NCBI RefSeq assembly: GCF_001949145.1
Contig: NW_019091437.1
Span: forward strand, 285,475-295,746
Source of the DNA: Acanthaster planci
Lineage: Eukaryota > Echinodermata > Asteroidea > Valvatida > Acanthasteridae
Direction of reading: 5' to 3'
Length of the DNA: 10,272 nt
The position numbers and the translations under genes were made by a program. Shown piece after piece: positions 1-9,500 of the stretch (the first letter of the stretch is position 1; each line of letters begins with the position of its first letter). The notes beneath the pieces are model-generated. The model did not search any database, was not told the origin of the DNA, and saw nothing but the letters and a program-made list of their open reading frames with translations.

Positions 1-32
1 GCCCCGGCACAAAGTGGTTAATACTATTTTTC
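1..32. repeat. Terminal-repeat-like end of a TIR element, body outside window
   Basis: The pattern CCCCGGC, then AAGTGGTT, then CTATT and TCA matches the right end of the insertion at about 7836-8389 (compare 8371-8404), with roughly four fifths of bases identical over 30. The orientation implies that the rest of this copy lies to the left, outside the window. The similarity continues about 14 bases past GTGGTT, so the true element end may lie beyond that hexamer. Confidence 0.45.
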
Positions 33-316
33 ACAAATCCTGGAATTTAAGGGTTTAACGTAGAAAACTGCAAAACACCCTGTTGTTTTTCTCATCAAAG
101 ATATTTTGGGAAGGGATTTTTATACTGTGGAGGCCTTTAAAGGTATGGTACATTCGCTTGAGTGTGATTCGTTGGATACCAGAATAAACAAGCTGTCAGG
201 GTATAAATTCATATGTGTGGACCTATTCTCCAGTGTACATGGAGACAAAGTCACCATCTCAAGTCAAGCAATCCATCCTGGTTTACAGAAAAACATATTC
301 CTTCTCTCTTCAACAG
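1..316 (+). other. Intron sequence upstream of first visible exon
   Basis: This is AT-rich sequence ending in a pyrimidine-rich tract and CAACAG at the exon border at 316/317. Bases 1-32 resemble a transposon end (separate entry). Short ORFs here have no recognisable content and I could not support an exon. Confidence 0.5.
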
Positions 317-515
317 GAGGTCAAAGTTCAAATCCGAGAAGACTTTGGAATGGACAGTTCCATGTTGCCTCCACTGCGTAGAATGCAGTCCATCCCAGAC
401 CAACCTGTTACCCCCACCACATCAATAGCATCACCTGTCACTGACACCATGTCTCCTGTCAAGCTGCTCTCCAAAGTTGTCCAGTTTCCAAGCACCAAAG
501 TTGCAAGCACTTCGG
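317..515 (+). CDS. cep192: Cep192-like exon A: Ser/Pro-rich linker (66 codons + 1 nt)
   Basis: The acceptor is TCTCTTCAACAG at 305-316. The frame opens with EVKVQIREDFGMDSS and runs through a low-complexity segment with several minimal S/T-P sites (VTPTT, ASPVTD, MSPVKLL), possible targets of proline-directed mitotic kinases. The donor is placed at 515|GTACTC because this leaves one base that joins the two leading bases of the next exon. In-frame sequence continues only to a TAG at 557-559. This linker has no family signature of its own. It is assigned to the gene from frame, phase and position, and its donor is the least certain border of the model. Confidence 0.6.
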
Positions 516-3500
516 GTACTCAACCTTTTTCTGTTGACTGTCGTATTTGTCACTTTTAGTTACAAGGTTGGAGGAGTCACTGACCTCCTCTGCTTACATG
601 AATGGAGGGTTGAACCTAGAATGGAATACGGTTTTGCTGGTACTCTGTACTCTAGCTGGTCGTATGTCTATGTTCATAGCTCAAATTTCCTGGTGACTCA
701 CTTGAAGAACCTACATAATGTTGAGATCAAATTCGTACTTCATTTTGGGGTAGATAACACGAGAAAATTAGATACATATATGTAGCATGTCAGTTAATCC
801 CATGCCAATGAAATGTAGGATACTGATAATTGTCGTTAGATTTACACACAGGATGTTGTCCTATAACTGAAGATTTGCTTTTGTGTGGAAAGTATGAAAT
901 GTGTTGCTGAGCAGTTCTGAAATCTGATCTAGAGCTCTGTTTCTAGAGGGGAAAGACCAGTGGTTCTTTGAAGAGGGAACTTGCTTTTGTAAATCCAGCT
1001 ACCTTTAGGCAGAAGTCATATTACCAGTCCGTCTCAAGTCCTGTCGCCAGTACCAGGAGATGTCCAGTCGAGTGATCAGAGGAAAAAAACAGGAGCAATG
1101 GAATTTTGGATCAAGGATATTTTGAACACTGCAAAAGACATGGTTTGAACTTTTAACCACCAAACTCACAATATCCACCCCCTCCAAATTATATCAATTT
1201 TATGTTGATCTCAGAGACCATAGATTTTTCTCTGCCTAAGATTGGGAGATCCACTGAAGGGATAGAATTTTCAAAAGTTGGATCCACCATCTCTCTCAAA
1301 GTCCTTCTTTTTCTTATCTCCGTGCTGATAGCGGCCACACTGGAGTTCCAGAATAAGACACTACTGCTTCGCCAGTGGTGCTTGTCCTCTTTTGCTCCTA
1401 CCTACGTCAAGCAAGCTAGTGGTGAGGTCTACAGGGCCACGTACTCGGCTTTCCGCTTCACGCATCAATCTGGAAACTTGGAGCCTGGACAAAATATAAC
1501 GGTAAATTTCTTGAGGCTGCCAGTCTTCACAGAGGAAAAGATAATACAGGACTACTCCTGTATGTATTAAATATGAGTGCATCGGTCAGTAATGCTCAGT
1601 GAATGTCACATCATGAAATATGGCAATATTGCCGAGCCTGAAATGTGTTAGATGATGCAGATGATCCGCTAGACTATTTTTTGGTGATTCTATAAGCATG
1701 AGTTTCCCCTCCTTTCAGCTTAGTACTCAAAATAATTGTCGAGCAAAATTTGGGTTGCCAGGCAACCTTTTTTCAATGTGTATTATGTGAAATTGGATGA
1801 CAGTTCGATTATTCCTTTTTATATAGTAAATTTCTGTTACAGTTCTCCCTGCTAGAACCCTCCTCCAGATACACAGCTTCTTTCCCACAATGCCTGGCTG
1901 TTCTCTCATTGATTGAATACATTAACTTTGTTTGATTTTGGCTGTTCCATGTCATTCACTTTATTTTTAGCGGTAGGAACCAGCGTATCATACACATATC
2001 AACCTTGTGAGTTTCCACCAACACGGCGCACTGTACACACATTATCCAACACGCTGCTGGCACATTGCAAGTCGCTTCACCATGGGGGAAACGAAGCTGT
2101 TTGTAAATCATCAATCAATGGAAGATTCCCGTTTTATTATTTTACACTACACACCCTCGTACATACAGAGATTTACAGTAAAAATTCATAGAGAAGTTAG
2201 ATAACATGTACATGTGTTATTCTGTGAGTGACTTCATGTGTAAAGCCTTAAAACGTGAGAATAGTCCTAACAGTCCCAAATCCTCCTATTTCAGTATGAT
2301 TTTACATTACCCTAGCGCAGGTGTGCTGTCCACCCTATAAAATGTGTATAATATTGTTGCGTTGGTTATAGCGTTGTAGGGATATACTGCTCAGATGATT
2401 TTGGTCCCTCTAAGAGCCCTGTGACAGAAATCTACTGTGTAAACTTTCTGAGCAGTGCATGTTACAATGCAGAGCTATTGCATTAGGCTTTGAATCCAAC
2501 ACAACGATCTCTGATGTCAGGGTTGATATGCACCTGTACTGAAGTCATTGTACTCTGTAAGGATTTTGTTCTGTTGAATCAGGTCCATCTGGAATTCATT
2601 CCCCGTGATGAAGGTGCCTACTCACAATACTGGGATCTTGAGGTATGTTCATTCCAGTGGTTCTTGTCATGGCGGATTTGGAAGAGCAGTCTCGGGATGT
2701 GAAACAAAATTTCATCTGAAATTTCAGAATTTGCCAAAATTTGAAATTATTCCTGGGTACAACTTTATCTTGATCAGCTGATTACGAAGTCTAGTGCAGT
2801 TTCCCTCGTGCATATCTTGTTGTTTTGCTTGTCTATGAAGTAATGGTAGTTACTTTGTGCATCCTTTAAAGTACAGTGAAGCTGAACTGTATTAGACCAG
2901 TGGGATTTCTGACAATTGTGACTGTTAGGAGCATTTTGGGGTAAAAGTTGGGAACCAAACTTTCTGGCATAATTTGGGTATGCGTAATATGATAAACCCG
3001 GTTCCCAAGCGATATAATGAGTTTTTGACGTTCTAATTTGCATAATTGAAATGGCTGCTTGATTCCCTTTTTTAAAATTATGCAAATTAGGCAGCAAAAA
3101 AATCAAAATATCGCTTGGGAACTGGGCTTATCAGAATCAGCATACCTGAATTACGGAAGAAAGGCTGGTTCACAACTTTAACCCAAAAATGCTCCTTGAT
3201 CGTTTTACAAACCCTTTTTAAGGAAATCCCACTAGTCTATATGGTAATTCACATCTTTGCTTGAAGGTTTCAATTAAGTGTTTTCCATCTGCCATTGTGG
3301 GGGATATAATTTAAGTCAGTTCAGAATCTGATTTTGTGTCGACTTGGACAATCAAGAATCTGAACATTATTACAGTATAAAGGTGATCGAAAAACGTCTT
3401 GCCATTTAGTTGCAATGAAAGGAGCCATGTAGTGTGCAGTAAAAAAAACAGTTTAATCCCACCACAAGCCTCAGAATGTGCTCCAAATTGGTAATTTGAT

Positions 3501-6500
3501 CTGCGACGCTGTGTGGGATATCATTGCCAACTGTCAGGTTTGTTTTATAGTTCACCTCAAGCATGCGATACATTGTGGTGAATCCTGGTTATGGCAAAAT
3601 GTAGCAATGTGTGATGGAATTTGTGCGTTCATGGAGATGTTGGTTTTGCTGTTAGGTTTGTCCTTTTAATGATACGGCGACCACCGAGATCTACACCCGT
3701 GATTGGCTGAAAGCCATGAAGAGTTGATAGACTTTCCAGTATTTGTTTGTCTCTCCTCGAAAATAGAGCAGTAACAAAGGTGTGGTGGCCAAGAATAGCC
3801 ACACAACCCGCATCGAGTTGATGGGTCAGGGAATAGGTGATGTGGCACCTCCACTGCACAGACCAAAGAAAAAGAAGAAAGGAACAGCCGAGGAGACTCT
3901 GGTGAGAGTCCGGCCACAGGTTGCACTCAAGCAAGGTACTCCAGCCCAGCATGGCAAGGGCGACACTGCCAGTGAAGGAGACGTCAGGTTTGTCACTAGC
4001 CATTTTTTAAAATCACTTATCGTAACTTCAAGGGGGAAGTGCAAGTTGCATAGAAGGATATTGGAGTAGTCACAAGGCTACAATAACTCCTGCAGTTATC
4101 TTAGGGGCTGTGAATTCTGATACAAACTAGACTCAAGAGTTGGCATTTGAGTGGGTTCCGGTACTTTACAGATAGAGAATGACAGCCATGCCCCCCCTCT
4201 CCCTTGCCTAATCCCCACCCACCAGACAAGGTCAAGAAGGAGGCCTTTTGATGCTTATTAGTTAGTCTAGTTTTTATCTAACATTTACATATCTATTAAA
4301 AAGGAAATTGTGCAAGGTTGATTCATTTTTGAGATTTTCGGTACACGTGGAAGCATGTATATCACATAATGGTCCAGACAGTACATGTTAAACAAGACAG
4401 TTGGTTCCTAATCACTTTTGTTGCTGTGTTGATCTTCTAGCAGGTTCCTGGTACTGTACATTTTCTGAGGTATAGGCCTTTTGGCCCAGGGTCTTTTGGT
4501 CACAAAATTGGGTCCCGTCCTTTACGATCGTAAAAGTGATCACAGAACAAGAATGATTCCTGTATTGTTCTAACGCATGTGGGATTGCTTTTTTGTTGAT
4601 TTCAAAACTTATTTTTGGTTTGTCCCCGGCGACGACAGTCGACTGAAGCCATTAGTCTGGTTGTGTTTCCTGTCCAACAAGTTAAAACCAAATAAAAGCT
4701 GAACACTTGACAACAAAGCAAAAACAGAAGCACTCCTGGGAGACCTACGAATTCCTGAGATAAAACAGCATTTCCTGATGTCCAGCTGGTATATTTGGCA
4801 CAGCCTTGAAGGACTTTGGAATGGAACCAAACAATTGAGGAAGTCTAGTGCAGCGGTGTCAATCACTTACACCTTGGGAACCCGTCTCATACATGTACTC
4901 CAGACAAATCCTCTCATTTAGAACTGCCAAAGCGGAGCTTGGCAGGTAGTGGTGTGCAGTGCTTGAAATCAGACTTGTCCCACAAGGAAACCGGCCATTG
5001 ACAGACAAAGAAAGGGAACCCTTTTGTGTAATGGTTGGCCAGGAAAAAGAACCAATCATGGTCGGCCCCAGTGGACATGCGCGGCTCCCCATCTTAGCTA
5101 ATGAATCACTCAGTGCTGGCAGGGATTGTGCTTGGGTGGTGATGTGAAGCACATTGCCGGACATCCCTGTTGGCACAGCTTGTGTGGGCTAGGACCTGCC
5201 TGTACCACCCTCACTCAGGATGGCAGTAAATGAAAACCAGACAATGACAGTCCAGCCACAGGATACCAGACAATGATTTAAGAGTTGTGTAGGGTAAAAA
5301 ACAGGATGTGTACACATGCCTTCGGAGTCCAATGAAAAGACACCCCCCCCCCGAAAAATTATTAGTATAACACATAGGGTGTACCTGGAAAACGTTATGC
5401 GCATATGTGACCGGTTCCTGGAAAAGGTGATGTAAGTCGCACCATGCATTTACGAGCAACGACCAGCTCAACGTTGGATTCAAACATTCTTTTTTCCGAC
5501 AAAATCATTGAAAATACTTATTCCTTAGTCCTTGTGCGAATTTTGAAGGTGGTTGTAACACAAGAACATGTTGGTTGCTAAGTAAGATTTAAATGCCTAC
5601 AACCCACATCAAAGCCAGATATTTCAAAGCCTGTTTTACTCGGTTTTGCAATTTCAATTGCCTGGAGCTTATTAATATGCAAATGTGTCATAACTCCGGA
5701 AAGGAAAAGGCTACGGAGCTCTCTCATATACCAAATGAAAGCTTACAATGTGGGCTTTCCAGTCATGTATATAATCTGATTGATTTTTTTTTTTTGGCAA
5801 CTTATATCACCTTTTCCTGGAGTGGGTCACGTATACACTTCTGTTTGATTCAAAGAAGAAGTTACTTGTGGCCTCAGGTTTTGAGCATTGAGGGATGTAG
5901 ATGAAATCTGTTCGTTAAAAGCGCCCCTCTCAATTTTCCCTCCATGGTAAGTGCTACTTTCAACTCGGGACTCAATACTCATGTGTTGTTCTTGTCCGAG
6001 AATCACATAATTGCACAGCAATGAGTACAATCTGTTCACAGTACGGTGCCAACGCATCATAGTTTTTTTTGGGGGGGGGGGAATATCCAAATAAAGGGAG
6101 TGGTTGTAGGTTTTCCCAAGAATGTTTTTTACATAGAAAAATCCTTCCAAACCTTTTGTTTGGTCTGGAACTCATAATCAAGCTTAATCGACCTTTCAAC
6201 ATTGGTCTCTCCATACATGTACAGTGAGCAATCGTTTCTGTGATTTGTGTATACTCCCTCACAGCCCCGAAGATGCTAGAACTCAAGAGGAGAGACAGAA
6301 TCGAAGTCCAGACTCCAAGTCAGTCCAGGGAGTACTGCTGATCCATGATCATCTCATCTTCAGCAAGACCAGGGTTGGCTCCACTACCACTCTGAAGGTT
6401 CAGGTGCAGAATAAATCACAGCAGGCCCACACAGTAAGCTGTTCAAAAGTCTCTTTCGTCAATACAGCAGCTTATAATCCCGACGCATTGCTTCAGGAAC

Positions 6501-9500
6501 CCAAGCCATCAATTGTGAAACCCTTCAAAATGTTTATTTCACCTTGCACCCGACAAAAACGTCAAATATTATGTTTAAAAATGCACAGTCTTCAATCCTT
6601 TCACCTCAGCTCTTTGGAGTCTGCAGTGCAAGCTAAGAAATACCATTCTTTGAAATAATGCCGTTAGGTCAATGTGGAATGTGGGGAGGATATTACCATC
6701 TGATGCAACCGTTGTGTCATTTGTAAAAAATATCTTACATATGTTGTTCAGACAACTCTCATTGCTGAAAATACTTCTAGTGGTATGAGGCATTTGACTT
6801 CATTTTCAAATTTGGCTTATATATCTTGTCTTTTCCAAACTTCAAGTTTTTCATTATAAAGAGGTTTGCAGACATATTTGGAGGTTGCCAACATAGGAAT
6901 GAACAGCTCAATTCAGCCCACTTGGTTTGCTGGTTTGAATCCTGCCTTGACGTTCAAGTTTCTTTGCTCAACCCAGCATGTTGAAATTGATAAAATGTGG
7001 ACATAATATCTGTTGGAACAAATTCCCGTGCTGTAGATGTCACGGTCAGGGTGTGCAGTTAGTACAGACTGTTTTCAGCCGTATCACACGGCTTTGATTC
7101 AGCCCCAGGATGCTCTGTTTTTGGTGGTTGTAGATACCGGAAGACCTTTCCCCACTGTGGAAGGGATCAGGAATGATAACACAGGACAATGTGGGCAAAC
7201 CCAGCCCAGGATGAGTATGAAGAAACTGCCACTCAATATCAGATGTTTAGTGTCTTAGATTTCTTCTTGGATGGCAGTGTTAGGTCAGACCTTTAAGGTT
7301 GCAATGATCATTAAATCTGATGGCTGACAACCAGTCTCCCTGGTGATTATCTGGAGAATTCTCACACTTGCACCTGTAAACAATGCCATATCATTCTAGT
7401 AGCTTTGACGTGCCTTCAGCTGATGGCAGGATCAGTCTAATGGTGTTGAACAGCTTCTGATATGAAGAGATGTTGTGTTTCCTGATGATACCCGTCATCG
7501 TGTCGGAAGATCCTCTGATGGAGGGAATGCGCGCGCACATAGTAGTTGATGTCAGACTTGTAGCGAGGCTCAGTGCTCTGACACGGATTTGTCTAGATGG
7601 GGAAACCACGTAGGACTTTCGTGACAGGCTTTATCTCATTTTGCCCCTCTCATCAGATACGAAACAGAGTCAGCATTACAGATTATTTGCGAGAAATATG
7701 ATGGTGTGAAGGTTTATGGCAGACAGAGATGGGATACAATTGTCATCATTAACCTTCTAACAATATATCCTGAAGAGGAAGAGTGTCCTCTTTCATAATT
7801 TCAGCTGAGATCTGGGTAGTCGGGTCTAAACTGACAACCACATGGCGCCGGGGGCATTTATGAATGTTGATGATGCCGGATTTTTTTTCTGTTTTCAAAA
7901 TTTTTAAAAATTCATATCTTCATTTACTGGTCACTTACATCCACATGAAGGACCGTCTGGTTTCTACTGTAATCTGACAGACTACATCTATTGACGCCTT
8001 GTAAAAAGAACCCAGATTGTGTGGTGTTACGTAATTTTCTTTTGTTCACAAACCTGGCACAGTGCACTGCTGACCTCTATTCAATAGGGGCCAGATTAGC
8101 GCGCAGCAGTACTGTGTGGCCTATCGCTGCGGTGGTGGAATGCTTTTGTCCCCGGTTGTAGTCCGCTCGCGCTAAATGTCTCAAATCGTGGTATACTGTT
8201 TCAAAACAAGGCTGGATTATCTCCACTATTGAGAGTGAAAAAATGTTGGCAATTCCCAGCAGCCTGATCTTTTGTTACAAGTATGGTCTTTTGTTACAAG
8301 GCCCAGTTCCGTTTGTCTGATTTCGGAGACCCCGGGCACGCATATAAAGAATACGTGTCTGGTACCGGCAACCCCGGCGGCAAGTGGTTCATGCTATTGG
8401 TCAGTATACAGTTCTTGAATCACTTCTAATGTATCATTGGTGTAGCAGCCCCAGAAAGTCAGAGAGGTAGGTGATGGCAGGGGTATCCAGAACCCCCTTA
8501 AATAGAAATGGATGAACCCACCAGATCCCCTTTGATATGTTGACTGCTTCTCAAAACATAAAATAGGTGGTATCTGGGCAGAACATCCACAACTGTAGAA
8601 TCTGTTTAAAGGTGTGCAATTAACAAGGTCTTAATCATTCTCTTGGCAAGACTTCATCACCATGACAGCCTTAATCTGTTGGAACATCAGTAATTAATGC
8701 AGAGACATTAAACGATACCATCTTTAGGTGGTACGTTGAGTTCACATATATCTTTTCCATGAGATCCTTGCTGATGTGGCTAAGATATGGAGAATGTCCC
8801 ACCAGAGGACTGAGAACACAAACAGACCTGCCAGCCTTGCCGTACTCCTTCCTAAGGTCAGGCATGACCACACAATAGATTAAAAGGTATTGAAATCAGC
8901 CTTCAGTTCGTTAAGATTTTTAATCTATTGTATGGTAATACCTGACCTCAGGAAGGAGTATTGCATGTTGGCAGGTCTGAACAAACTAGAGACAATGGGT
9001 CAAAGAGGAGCAGCGGCCCTGTGAACCTTAGGTAAGCTGTTTAACTTAGGTACCTCACAGGATGTTGGGTAAATCTTGTCTTCAAGGTCTTTAGGTAGGG
9101 GATTAGTAATTTACCATTCTCATGGGAGATAAATGAGAATTCTCTGGTATCTAGGTGAAGGGTTGGAGAACATCTGATTGTGTTTCTGTCATCCGAGATG
9201 GTACGTGTCTTATCATGGAAGTCAGATTTATTCCTAACTACAGCCACCCCACCTTCATCAGTAGCAAGAGCATGAATGGAATTGACACTTTTGGACAATG
9301 CCAGAGCCTTGTATTTTCCTTTGCTGATGTTGGAAGTAGGGCATTTGTGGTTCTTTAGAAATTGAGTGACTTCAGCATGGATCGTATCAGCTGTATTCGT
9401 ATTCGACACATGTTCATTGTTGGTATCATGTTGAAAATATAGTGTGATGTTGAAATCATTCATGTTTTCCATTATCCTGCACAGGTCAAATTTGTCAGTC

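Larger units (their letters stand above)
2643..3766 (+). other. Intron between exons C and D
   Basis: This is 1,124 bp holding the fold-back MITE at 2893-3239 and the adapter copy at 3668-3696. The rest is AT-rich without recognisable content. It ends TCTCTCCTCGAAAATAG, a good acceptor. The exon on either side remains in phase across the adapter, so the join is at least locally colinear. Confidence 0.6.
3988..6264 (+). other. Intron between exons D and E
   Basis: This is 2,277 bp. It contains a region open on both strands (4859-5176), a 10-base C run (5343-5352), an inverted repeat pair (5401-5440 with 5797-5836), a 12-base T run (5784-5795) and a T8G11 run (6063-6081). A 12-base direct repeat ACCAGACAATGA occurs at 5236-5247 and 5265-5276. 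Otherwise nothing is recognised. The acceptor ATACTCCCTCACAG at 6251-6264 is strong. Confidence 0.55.
7685..9320 (-). pseudogene. Reverse transcriptase of the Penelope-like element, broken
   Basis: The pieces are: KYKALALSKSVNSI then DEGGVAVVRNKSDFHDK (about 9317-9208), PKLNSLPKVHR to PIVSS (about 8985-9050, with a TGA at 9000-9002 where Arg is usual), SVCVLSPLVGHSPY to VSFNVSALITDVPTD (about 8674-8823, with a stop and frameshift right after), TFKQILQLWMFCPDTTYF (about 8560-8620), the active-site box CYTNDT (YTND at 8433-8444, where the family has Y-x-D-D, so the first catalytic Asp is now Asn), and TTQISAEIMKEDTLPLQD to VCHKPSHHHISRK (about 7685-7826). These blocks are interrupted by the nested TIR and fold-back insertions. 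The family polymerises cDNA at the target site; this copy cannot. Confidence 0.82.
7080..9400 (-). mobile_element. Decayed Penelope-like retroelement (RT + GIY-YIG type)
   Basis: Reading the - strand from about 9400 down, conserved blocks occur in the order known for Penelope-like elements: an N-terminal DEGGVAVV block, PKLNSLPKVHR and PIVSS, LSPLVGHSPY, VSFNVSALITDVPTD, the catalytic box as YTND, a KEDTLPLQDILL block, the IRKHNI...FNTIR connector, then a GIY-YIG-like domain. The frame is broken many times by stops and shifts, so it is inactive. Two foreign insertions (7836-8389 and 8824-8980) split it. The exact ends are uncertain, no terminal repeats were identified, and the subfamily (Penelope, Neptune, Poseidon) was not assigned. 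Confidence 0.85.
6434..9484 (+). other. Last intron, enlarged by antisense retroelement
   Basis: This is 3,051 bp. The first 600 bp or so (6434-7070) are AT-rich with nothing recognised. The remainder is a decayed Penelope-like element on the opposite strand with two nested insertions. It ends TTTTCCATTATCCTGCACAG, a clear acceptor, within about 100 bp of the 5' end of the retroelement. Confidence 0.65.

Noticed and set aside
106-381. 91-codon ORF overlapping exon A in another frame
   Set aside because: Stop-free by chance; no recognisable content, and the exon A frame is fixed by acceptor and phase.
2681-2700. GGAAGAGC resembling the start of Illumina TruSeq adapters
   Set aside because: Only eight bases match and the flanks disagree, which is expected by chance.
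2774-3106. 110-codon ORF on the - strand
   Set aside because: It lies largely inside the fold-back MITE and has no recognisable content.
3629-4003. 124-codon ORF on the - strand
   Set aside because: It runs through the adapter copy and antisense to exon D; no recognisable protein content.
6930-6945. GGTTTGAATCC resembling a tRNA/SINE B box
   Set aside because: No A box or tRNA fold upstream, and no SINE tail seen.
7037-7258. + strand ORF with acceptor at 7078 and DALFLVVVDTGRP, considered as the next Cep192 exon
   Set aside because: It is antisense to the GIY-YIG-like end of the retroelement, and a far better in-phase exon with the expected ASH half exists at 9485-9673.
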